Assembly: GCA_015183035.1 (NCBI GenBank)
Contig: JACZZP010000009.1
Coordinates: forward strand, 1,364,001 to 1,428,000
From: Meloidogyne chitwoodi
Taxonomy: Eukaryota; Nematoda; Chromadorea; Rhabditida; Meloidogynidae
Length of the DNA stretch: 64,000 nt
Reading direction: 5' to 3'
Of this stretch, positions 1 to 9,500 are shown piece after piece (within the stretch, counting starts at the first letter, position 1; the number at the start of each line of letters is the position of its first letter). The notes beneath the pieces are model-generated. The model was given only the letters and a program-made list of their open reading frames with translations. It ran no database searches and was not told the DNA's origin. The translations under genes and the position numbers were made by a program.

Positions 1-361
1 AGATTTTGATAAATTATTATTATTATTATTATTAATTAAATAATTAGTAGAATTTGGAGATACTTAATTTAAATTATTTTTTATATTTATATATTTATTT
101 TATACCAATATTATTATTATTATAACCAATAATAATAGATTCAATTTCCTCAACTTCAGGAATTGACTCCATTGGTGGTTTTATTATTATTTGATTATTA
201 TCCTGCCATAGAGGAATGGCAATGACCTCCTCTTCTTCTTCTTTTTTTTCTTCTTCTAATTTTAATTTTTGTTTGTCCGACTGTTCCCGGACAGATTTAT
301 TAGATTTATTATTCGAAGTACCGGCGCCGTTTTCAAATGAGGTTGTGACTGTCGTTAACAT
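1..361 (-). CDS. 5' end of an unknown gene, partial at the window edge
   Basis: Two exons can be read on the minus strand. Exon 1 runs from the ATG at 361 to 106 and is followed by a GTATAA donor. After a 43-bp intron ending in AAG, exon 2 starts at 62 and stays open to base 1. The join keeps the frame and gives a further Ser/Asn-rich stretch with a run of seven Asn. The N-terminus is low complexity: Thr/Ser/Asn, then a Lys/Glu stretch (about residues 33-45), then a mixed segment containing IPLWQDN and IESIIIGY. I recognise no domain. The gene continues beyond the left edge, so family and function cannot be given. An intracellular, disordered N-terminal region is the most that the sequence suggests. 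Confidence 0.5.
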
Positions 362-952
362 TTTTTTACAATTTTATTAGAAAATTAAAAAAATATATAA
401 ATAAATAATTTATTTATTTATTATTTATTTATTTTAATTAATTATAATTACGAAAATTAATATAAAAGTTTTTATTATTATAAATATACTTTAAAAAATA
501 AATTAAAATTAAATAATTTTAAATTAAAAAATAGCAACATTTTAACTTAACTATAATAGTTTTAGTTTTTTGATCATTTTTAATATTATAAATTTGTAAA
601 ACAAAAAAATAATCTTTGCTGTAAGTATAAAAATCGCAATAAATATAAATTAAAAAAAGGTTTTAAAAATTCATTCACAGCGTGTGGGCGTTTGGTTAGA
701 AACGAGAAAAGAGAACAAAAAAAATAAAAATAAATAAATAATGACGATAAAGATATAAAATACGAGAATATTTATAAGGATAGATTTTTTTAAATGTTAA
801 AATGAGAATGTGATTGAATGATGAATTAATATTAATATTAGTAGTATTTTATTTATTTACTAGAGGATAGCAGAAAACAATACTTAAAATATCTTGACAA
901 TAAAAACATTTACACTTACAAACTTTTTAAAAGAACAAAACACATAAATACT

Positions 953-1030
953 GGGACTCAAATGTTTCTGACTCAAGTGTCTCTTATTCAGAATCAAATG
1001 TCTCTCACTCAGACTCAGTGTCTCACTTAA
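953..1030. repeat. Degenerate GACTCA-containing repeat
   Basis: About four imperfect copies of a unit near 20 bp, each with a core like ACTCAAATGTCTCT or ACTCAGTGTCTC, follow one another. A related GACTGAGTC-rich stretch occurs at 48330-48540. The copies are too diverged to give a firm period. Confidence 0.4.
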
Positions 1031-1190
1031 GTAGAGTGCGGACAGGACCGGATCCTGATCAAGATTTTACAGGATCCTGTGCTAAAATCCTGTTATTTTT
1101 AAGATTTACAGGATTGGCAGGATTACAGGATTAGTCCTGTTGAGTCCTGTCCTGTTATTTTTTTTTGTATTTTACAGGATTGGTGAGATA
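1029..1190. repeat. CAGGATT / GGATCCTG oligomer-rich repeat
   Basis: The words ACAGGATT, AGGATCCTG and AATCCTGT occur many times in about 160 bp on both strands (for example 1045, 1070, 1090, 1110, 1130 and 1170). Because the words occur in both orientations, parts can fold back on themselves. The base composition is clearly less AT-rich than its surroundings. Probably a decayed repeat. Confidence 0.5.
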
Positions 1191-1345
1191 CACCAAATAC
1201 TACTATTTTTCTTCATTTTTTTCTCTCGTTGTACTCTCTCTTATATTTTTTTCTTTCCCCTTAATTTCTTTGATTTTCTCTTGCTGGGGAGAAGAGAAAG
1301 TATGAAAGATTTATTTACATTTTACTTGGCATTTCACCAATCAAA

Positions 1346-1413
1346 GTGTGGTTAGGTGGATAAAATGCAAGTCTTTGGTTTTCTGAATGAAGGTTCGATT
1401 CCTTTAAAACACA
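1346..1413 (+). other. tRNA-like segment, probably a pseudogene or SINE head
   Basis: There is an A-box-like TGGTTAGGTGG and, about 40 bases later, a canonical B-box GGTTCGATTCC. The T arm folds well: GAAGG, a seven-base TTCGATT loop, then CCTTT. The flanking GTGTGGT and AAAACAC pair at five of seven positions as a weak acceptor stem. The anticodon stem is poor, although a TGG triplet sits in the right area. A functional tRNA is therefore unlikely. Confidence 0.3.
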
Positions 1414-3165
1414 CAGATTTTTAACAATTAATTCTTTCTTGTTTATTTTGCTTTCGTTTTAAAATTTTTTATAGCAAAAATAAAGGTCAAATTTTCATCT
1501 GCAGTGCTGGAAAGGTGAATTTTTAGCAACTAGACGCAATAAATTTTCAAAAATTTCGCCTGCAGTGCTGAAAATAACCCAAAACCTGAAATTTTGAAAA
1601 TTTATCCATTCCAAAACCTAACCCGAGATACTAAGGTTAGCGGTTACTGGAGATGAACCGAAAATTTACAATATCTTTCACCTCACCAGATACTGCTGAG
1701 ATGATAATTTTCTTGCATAATTCTATTCCCAACATAAATTACACTTAAAATTTAAATAAATTATGAATTTTTAATTAATAAATTTTAAATAATTAAATAA
1801 AAATGATTAAACTTTTAAAATTATTTATTCATTTGTAGGATTTAAAAAAACAATTTAATAAAAAATCAATATTATAAAAAAATAAAATTTATAAAATTGA
1901 ATGGCTAAAAATGCCAGGAATAAAAAAGCTTTTGAACAAAAAAAGTAAAATGCCAAACAACTAAAAAAATCTTTACGGACTTTTTTCTTTTTTAATTTCT
2001 TCACTCAAAAATAAATAAATATATTTTTTAAATATTTTATTTATTTTTTTAATAATCGAAAATAAATATAAAAAATTTTTAAATTAATTATATATAATAT
2101 TTTTTAAATTAATTTAAAAAAATAAAGAAAAAATTTATTTAAATTATTTAGTAAAAAGTTGGTAAAAAATATTTTTAATAAATAAACAAATAAAATTTTA
2201 ATTATTTTGTTAAATATTTAAAAGAAGAAATAAATAAAAAATAAAAGTTTTACCGAATTTTTAAATAAATCCCTAAAGACTAAAACAAAAATAAGTCAAA
2301 AGTTTTTTAAATTTTAACAAAAAAGACTCAAGGGATTTAACAAAGAATTTTTTTAAAAGGAAAAGTACTACTCGGAAAAAATAAAAAATATTTAAATTCC
2401 TCAATATTTATTAAAAAATAAATAATTTAGGATTTTTTATTTTTTGAGGTCAATTTAATTTTAAAATATTTATATTATATATTTTGAATTTCCTTTCCCT
2501 CGATATAAAAAATAAAATTTTTTTTTAATTTTATCCAATTGAGAGTTTTAACGATTTGTGGCCACCAATGATGACTATGACATTTGTTGTTGTAAAAGTA
2601 TTTACTCCATTTATGGGCCAAAACATTTTTTAATGTTTTCAAGTATGCTTAAAAATAAGGAAATGGTAAAATTTGAGGAAAAGAAAAAGAATCGATTTTA
2701 TCTGTCAACAAATACCAAAAGGTTGTCAGTTGGACCTTTATCCCCTTTTTCTTACAATGGATAAATGAAAAAGGTAGGAATGGACTTTTAATGCCATTTG
2801 AGAATGATGATAATTTTAGAAAAATAAGAAAATAATTTATTTATTTATTTAAATAATTTATTTATTTAATTAAAATATAAATAAATACAAAACAAGAAAA
2901 ATAAATGCAAAAATTTTAATTAGCTTTGTATTAATATTTTAACTAATACATGGAACTGACCGACTGAAAAATAAGGTCATTTGAGCAAAAAAGAGAAGGA
3001 AAAACTTAATTAATATTTTTTCAATAATATTAATAAAAATCTTTCTTTGAAAAAAAAAATAAAGTAAAAAATTTATTTAAATATTTTTTATAATAAATCA
3101 AAAAACAAAATTAATATATATTTTCTATTATTAATAAATTTAAAATAAAAAGTATATGTACATAA

Positions 3166-3275
3166 CAGTGTTTGCGTGACCGGCCCGGTCATCAAAAATG
3201 ACCTGACCTGACCAAAAAGTTCGGTCAGGTCAGGTCATTTTTGGTCATGACCGAAACCCGGTCACGAAAACACTG
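3166..3275. mobile_element. Small palindromic (MITE-like) element
   Basis: The two halves are near-perfect reverse complements: CAGTGTTTGCGTGACCGG at the left end matches CCGGTCACGAAAACACTG at the right end. The centre is built of repeated TGACCTGACC and GGTCAGGTCA. The sequence can form a long hairpin, is flanked by GTACATA-type bases on both sides, and has no coding capacity. Its GC-richer composition contrasts with the AT-rich surroundings, which suggests an inserted foldback element. Confidence 0.65.
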
Positions 3276-3689
3276 GTACATATATTAATTATTGAAGAAA
3301 AACTAAAAGATTAAATTTTAAAGAATAGGTATATATTTAATGTAATTTAATAATAAAAATTATTTAAAAAAAAATTTAACAAAGGGAGAGTTTAAAAATA
3401 AAAATAATGAAAAAAAAAAGATATTTACATATTATTTTAGTTTATTTTAATAGTAAATATACAAGAATAAGAAGAAAAATAAATAAAAATAAAAGAAAAA
3501 GTAGTCCAAAATCAAATTAAGTGGACTCAAGACGATGTCAATTTGTTTTAAGAAAAATAAAATAGTAATATAATTTAAAGGTTTTAAAATTATTTTTATA
3601 TTTTAATTTCTAATTTAAAATAAAATATAAAAGCTAAACTTATTTCTATTAATACTTTTTCTTCTAAATATTAAAATAGTATTGTCAAC

Positions 3690-3703
3690 TTTTTTCTGTT
3701 CAG
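3690..3703 (+). promoter_or_regulatory. Candidate trans-splice acceptor
   Basis: A pyrimidine run followed by CAG (CTTTTTTCTGTTCAG) lies ten bases before the ATG at 3714, with no obvious upstream donor or coding exon. In nematodes this arrangement is typical of spliced-leader addition. The sequence alone cannot separate this from a non-coding first exon. Confidence 0.4.
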
Positions 3704-3713
3704 GATAAAAGAA

Positions 3714-3944
3714 ATGGACGAACTGTGGCTTATTATTGCAATTATCTCTGTAACTCTTCTATTAATGTTTGTTTTATTTCTAAATAAAAACTTTAATTTC
3801 TCTTAACTTTTTTCTAGTATTTGTATCTTTGGAGTATTCATCTATTTTGTCTACCGCAGATATGGGAAAGGCGGCGAGGAAACGTTGGAAGTGCACACGG
3901 AGCTGACAATTAGCACACTTTCAGAAGGAAAGGTCACTAGATGA
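3714..3944 (+). CDS. Small single-pass membrane protein, 59 residues
   Basis: Exon 1 is 3714-3766 and exon 2 is 3818-3944, joined in frame across a 51-bp GT...AG intron that ends in TTTTTTCTAG. The total is 180 nt, giving 59 residues plus TGA. The protein begins MDELWLIIAIISVTLLL and continues as one hydrophobic segment (about residues 4-29) up to VYRRYGKGGEE. A short polar, probably cytosolic tail follows, ending SEGKVTR. The RR just after the membrane segment favours an N-out, C-in orientation. The ATG follows a good splice acceptor. I do not recognise a family. Clean splicing, codon use like its neighbours and a complete membrane-protein layout argue that it is real. Confidence 0.65.
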
Positions 3945-4254
3945 AGAGAACATAAAATATAGGTATTCATTTGTTTTGTTCTTCTATTCCATGTTTGATA
4001 TAATTAAAATGTAAAAAAACTATTTTTGATCTATGTAATTATTCATTTTTATTTATAAATAGTAGTATGTATGTATTTATTTATTAATAAAACTTACAAA
4101 ATAATGTACTTCTTTAACTTACAATTAGTAGGCGTCGAGAACTATTCATTTGTCCGCGTTAAATCGTCCGCGACCATTTAGCCTTGATCAGTCGCGTATG
4201 CCCCTTAAAAAATTGCATAATTTTTTTGAAATTTTTATTCATATTTATTTTTCA
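3945..4254 (+). other. Spacer between the small membrane gene and the seryl-tRNA synthetase gene
   Basis: AT-rich at first. A short GC-richer stretch at 4130-4200 probably belongs to the 5' leader of the next gene. The frame of the next protein stays open upstream to about 4150, with another in-frame ATG at 4198. A pyrimidine-rich stretch ending AATTAG at about 4130 could be a trans-splice acceptor. Confidence 0.4.
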
Positions 4255-5863
4255 ATGTCTACTATTTTAACCAGATGCCTGTCATTGTCTTTTCTTTCAC
4301 CTTCTTGGTTTCTTTTTATGTTAACAAAATATATTTTTAATTTTTTCATAGTTATTTTATACAAACTCAAACATTTTTTATTTCACGACACTTAAATGGT
4401 ATTAAAGAAATAAAGTCAGAAAATGAAAATAAAATAATAGAGTATTTTGGTGGTTTGAAACGAGAAGAAAGTTGGTTGAAATCTGCTGAAAAGCTTGTAG
4501 ATGGATGGGGTGTTATTCGTTGGCCAAGACACTGTTCTGGTCGTAGAAATTATGCTTTACTTGGTAAGTATTTATCTCAGTGTTTTGAACCTTATATACT
4601 AAAAGACATGATCATTCTTACAAAACTTTGTTTTATTTGTTTTAAGGAACTCTTAGTGATCTTGAACGTGTATTATTAGATTATGCCTTTAATTTCATCC
4701 ATAAGCAACTAAAACTTGATGTTAATATTAAAAATATCGAGATTATTCATGTTGAAGATATTTTACCAGTATGTACGTATTGTGAATTTAAAAAATGTTT
4801 AAAATTTAGATTTCGACAACTAGAGCATGCGGTGTTCAACCTATTCAGGCTGGACAACATCCCATGCAATATCGTGTTTATTACGCAAACGATGTTTATA
4901 ACGGTCAGAATCACGTTAGTTTTGTTGATGATGTAAATATTTGCCTTTCCGGTACAGCAGAAATGGGAATTGCAAATCGGTGTGTATTATTAATTCATTT
5001 TAAGTTTAGTTAAGTCGTAATTTAAATTAATTTTTCAAAATAAAGATGGAGGTATTTAGAATTAAAGGGCGCATATTTCAACAAGATCAATTGCCAACTT
5101 ATATTTTAGCTGAAAGCACCTGTTTTCGTCCTGAAATTTCTAGTGGTCATTTAGAATGTGGACTTTATAGAGTTCATCAATTCAAAAAGGTTTACCTTTG
5201 AAATAAATAAACTTTTGTAATAAATTTAATTTTAAATCTTTAAAGATAGAAATATTCGTTGTCTGCACTGAAAAACAAAGCTATAATGAATTGGGGAGAA
5301 TAGTTCAAATCCAAAAAGATTTATTTTCTTCATTAGGACTCCATTGTCGGTATATTTTTATTATTTTAATTTTAATTTTTAAATTAGTTTATTGGATATG
5401 TGCATTGAAGAATTGAGTGTATCTGCCTCACAAAAATTCGACATTGAAGCTTGGATGCCTGGCCGGCAGGAATGGGGTGAATTATCAAGTGCTAGTAATT
5501 GCACTGATTATCAGTCTCAACGGCTTGAACTTTTTTACAGGTTTTTTTATTCTTTAAAAATTTAAAATAATTCCTTAAATATAAATCTTAGTTCTGGTGC
5601 CTCTGCATTAAGACATGTTTACACTTGTAATGGAACTGGAATTGCCTCATCTCGCACAATTATTGCACTTTTGGAGTCATTTCAATTATCAAAGGTTAAT
5701 TTTGTTTGTTTTTAATTATACAATAATAAATATTTTATTAAAGCGTCATGGTCTTCAATTACCAGAATTCATCAAGCTGATGCTTCCAGTTGAAAGAAGT
5801 CCTGTTTTAAAATGTGGAAAAGCACCACCAATTGATTACTGTTTTGATAATGTTAATTGTTAA
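4255..5863 (+). CDS. sars-2: Mitochondrial seryl-tRNA synthetase
   Basis: Charges mitochondrial tRNA-Ser with serine. Nine exons join in frame: 4255-4307, 4352-4563, 4647-4768, 4810-4983, 5046-5189, 5246-5349, 5388-5540, 5592-5694 and 5744-5863. Class II signatures are visible: motif 2 around FRPEISSG and [12 protein letters not shown], serine-site residues in SGTAEMG and [28 protein letters not shown], and a motif 3 region [15 protein letters not shown]. The N-terminus ([17 protein letters not shown]) looks like a mitochondrial targeting sequence. The core begins soon after it: only about 60 residues precede [10 protein letters not shown], so the usual N-terminal coiled-coil tRNA-binding arm seems to be missing. 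An in-frame ATG at 4198 would add 19 residues but no coiled coil. A gene start lies 95 bp downstream, which suggests an operon. Confidence 0.9.
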
Positions 5864-5958
5864 AAAATTAGCTATTTAGTTTATAGTTTTATCAACTTTT
5901 ATTTTTTGAATTTTGACCTATCTATATATAATACATAAGTATAATAATTATTTATAAA

Positions 5959-6384
5959 ATGACATCATTAAACAATGAAAACCTTGCGGATTCAGTTGCT
6001 TTGCAACTTGGGCTAAATTATTTTTCAGAATTTAAAAAAGAATCTGAAGAATTGCTGAGAGAAGAGAATAAACAAAATTGTTTACTTAAAGGTTGTAGTT
6101 GGGATATTTTTAATTAATCTTTTTTAAATTTTAGCGCAAAGGCAAAGGAAGGTTTTATTATCGTTAAGGAGAGCCATTCTATGTTTTCACAATCGTTATC
6201 CTATGTTGGCTGAGCGTTGTTATCGTGAAGGTATGGTCTTTGTAGAATAATTATAAAATTTTAATAAGCAGGTGCTTTGTACGCTGATCAAATGTCTGAT
6301 GTAACAGAGTCTATGCAGTTAAGAAATTTGTTTAGTCTGTTAATCTATCAAACTCGAAATTCTAATACGTATAACACTATTTAA
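5959..6384 (+). CDS. Unknown protein, 113 residues
   Basis: Three exons (5959-6091, 6135-6230, 6272-6384) join in frame to give 342 nt and a TAA stop. The protein starts MTSLNNENLADSVALQLGLN. A charged, probably helical region follows (about residues 22-50), then LSLRRAILCFHNRYPMLAER, and it ends NSNTYNTI. No signal peptide or membrane segment is seen and I recognise no family. It lies between sars-2 (95 bp gap) and the UTP20 gene (119 bp gap). The alternative that it is the first part of the UTP20 protein was tested: the possible GTATAAC donor at 6368 does not join in frame to the 6502 acceptor. A separate operonic gene is therefore the better reading. Confidence 0.55.
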
Positions 6385-6489
6385 TTTTTATTAATTGTAT
6401 AAAAAATTAAATTTTCTTCTTTTTTTTTTTAATTTTTTTTTCACGGATTTTCCATTTTTACTCAACAATTTTTGTTACACTTCAATATT

Positions 6490-6501
6490 ATATTGGTTTA
6501 G
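6490..6501 (+). promoter_or_regulatory. Candidate trans-splice acceptor before the UTP20 ATG
   Basis: TATATTGGTTTAG lies directly before AAATGG, with a long T-rich stretch upstream (6419-6480), in a 119-bp gap between two genes on the same strand. This is the usual arrangement for a downstream gene of a nematode operon. It could also be an internal cis acceptor if the gene has a further 5' exon. Confidence 0.35.
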
Positions 6502-6503
6502 AA

Positions 6504-9500
6504 ATGGAAGTCGAGCTTACATTTATTGAACAAAAGATTCATTCCATTTGGTGAGCTACAGAATTTAGTTTTTAAATAACTCAAAAATTAAGTAACTTTG
6601 ATGAGCAATTAGAAGGACAGTTTCACTCAATAAGTTTGTTGATGCGACGTGCACTTCGAAGTCCACATGGTTCTATTCGGTTGAAATGTCTTCGAGCTCT
6701 TCTTGATTCTCTTGAACAGTCTTTGGTATTTTATTTTTTAATTATGTTTGTATTCATGTCTATTACTATATTAATAAATTGTATATTATTCGTTATGGTT
6801 TGAAAGTATTTAAAGCATTATTAAAATTTTTGTTTAGTATTCGGACAAAATGACACAACTTTTCGCTCTTTTAATTGAAGTTGAAGAATGCCCGGCGGAT
6901 TTTCATAATTATCGCCGAAGAGCTCAACTTCTCAGGCGCTTAAAATTTGATTCATTTGTAACAATTTTTATTAACAATGACGAGAACATCCAAGGGTTAG
7001 GAAAAGGTTCGGATGTGGCTTTGGTAAGATTTTCTTACAATTAGATATATTAAAAAAAGTTTCAATCAAATAATGAATATTTTAGTTGGTGCTAGATTGG
7101 CTTTTAGCGCAGTTCTACGAACGTTTTACTCTTTATTGGCCATTACTAATCGAGCCGATTGAATCTTACGCTCGCGGAATTGGTTTTGATGGATTTTGGG
7201 ATTGTTTTGAACAAGCATTAGATCTCTGCTGGAAAATGATTTTTGAATCAAATGAAGAAAAAACAACTACAATCGAAGGTGGCTCATCTGACCTCTTGAA
7301 TTCTTTCTCTCCAATTAGACAACTTCCTCCTGCTTATTTTGCCTTTCGGCTTCAACTTTTGCGTCTTCTTCTTAAACTTCCAATTGATATAATTAAACCA
7401 GAAAAACGAACAAATTATTTATCTTCAAAATTTTTACTTCTTTATATGTTATTTAAATTAAAATTATTTTCATTTATTTTACTTTATAGGGAAGAATTTG
7501 TACAAGTCGATGAATTTATTAATAATAATTCAAAAGTTGATAATGATCTACAAAGAGGATATGTTATTCGTCCGTTAAATTTTCACATACGTAGAAGTGT
7601 TACAGTTGGTCCATTAAAGGCTTTTCTTTCATTATTTTGTAATTTTGCTAATCCTCGAGGAATTTACAATGAAAAAGCAATACAGGAAATATATTATGAG
7701 GTTTTATAATTTCTACTATTTATTTTAGAAATCTTTAAGTATTTATTTTATTAAATTTATTTCTGAATATAATGTTTACTAATTTTATTGTTTATAATTT
7801 TAAAGCTTCTTCTTGCCAATGATCCTGAAATACAACGTCTGGCACTAGAATGTCTGCATTGTTATAAATATAGTTGGCTATCTCCTTACAGGTTTTTCAT
7901 TCTTCGTATCTTTGATTTTTTAATGCAACAATGCCGAGGTGTGGGATATAATTTAAAATCCCATCATTAGCATGCGATTTGTTGCTATATAATAAATATT
8001 GGTGGTAAACGGTGCAATCAATAATTTTTTATTTTTTTTTTGTAAATTTATCTCTACATTTGCCTTATTTTTGGAAAATGTTAAAAAGTTTTCTTCAATT
8101 AGTATTAATTTTTAGAAAATCGTTGGAGAGGCTTCTGGATGAAAAATATTTTCGCGATCAACTCGTCCTTTTTAGTGTTGATTCTCAACAAATAGAAGCA
8201 CTTTCTTGCGAACAGCATGGCCGAACTGTTGGAAAAAATTCTTCAAATGCAATTCCCCTTCTTGATGAGCATCGAAAAGATTTTATTCCAATTTTGTTAC
8301 GGTATTTTTAATTATTACTTGATTAAAAGAAATCACTATATTAAGACTTCTTTATGGTTCTTTACAAACACATATTCCTAAAAGGGGAAATGCTAAACGG
8401 ACTGCTATTTTTCGATTTCTGGCCAATTGTTTATCTGAAGAGTTGGAGCTTTTTCTTCAACTTATGATTTGCCCTATCTGTTCATTTTTTGGTAAATTTT
8501 TATTAAAAATTAAATAAATTTAAATAATTTTAGATTCTGATGATATTTTAAGAAATATTTCTATTTCAAAAACATTGGATAATCTTCATGATATTAAAAA
8601 AGTTCAAGTTCAATCACTTTCTTTAAATAAACTCAAAAGGTTAGATTTTATATTTTTTTTTAATTTTTAAATTTAATTTAGTGTACTTGGATCGCTAACT
8701 GATATTTTCCTTTTTCTTGGTCCTTCCTTGAATGACGGTCAAACAACTTTTCTTTTTAATACTTTGCTTTTGTCTGGAAAAATAATTTTTCTACGAGATC
8801 AATGGTTTATGCAAAATAAAATAGATGAAGAAATTTCACCTGTTAGGCAATTGAAAAACTTACGTCTGCTTTTTATTGAAACTTTCATTAAAGTAAATAA
8901 TTTTATTTTTAAAAAAATTTATAATTTAATTAAAAAATGAGAAAAGCAAGAAGTTTCTCTGAACATATTTTTCTTTTTACAGTTTCTTCAAACCTTTGAA
9001 TCACGTATTATTTCTGTTACTGCACTTGAAACTTTTTTCAATGAAATTTTGAGCCCATTAATTAATACCAAAGGAAAGATTGTTGAAGTAACTTTACGGT
9101 CTCAACAACGAAAGTCTCTAATTTTACTGCCATCTTCATTAATTCGCATGTTTTGTTTTTGGATTAAAATTCCAAGGTTTTTTATTTTTAAAATTAAAAA
9201 AAAAAATTCTTACACAATTAGATATCAACCATTACTTAACGTGCCTTTATTAATTCAATTTCATAAAAGTTCACTAACTGATATTACTGAAAAAATAACT
9301 CCTTTTTCTTTACTTTGTGATCAGTTATTAATATTTAACAAGGAAGAAAAAAGGATAAAAAGTGTTCATATTGGCATTGTACAAGCCTTTTGTTTACTTC
9401 TTAATTTATCAGTAATTTTTGTTTAAATATTTAAACTTTAATTTTTTGCTTTAGGTCGATCATATTTTTATTTCCAATGAAAATGATTTATGTTTATCAC

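Larger units (their letters stand above)
362..3713. other. AT-rich intergenic region without a convincing gene
   Basis: No exon chain with a sensible protein is visible. The short open frames at 1140-1355 and 2558-2764 are low-complexity Phe/Leu or Lys-rich and lack splice partners. The stretch holds degenerate repeats at 950-1190, a tRNA-like segment near 1346-1413, a repeated CTGCAGTGCTG block (1500 and 1560) and a palindromic element at 3166-3275, all listed separately. It probably also holds the promoter of the gene leaving the left edge. Confidence 0.6.

Noticed and set aside
1140..1355. Phe-rich open frame
   Set aside because: Starts within the CAGGATT repeat, is built from T-runs and has no splice or family support.
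1346..1413. Functional tRNA
   Set aside because: The T arm and B box are good, but the anticodon stem does not form and the acceptor stem has mismatches; kept only as a tRNA-like segment.
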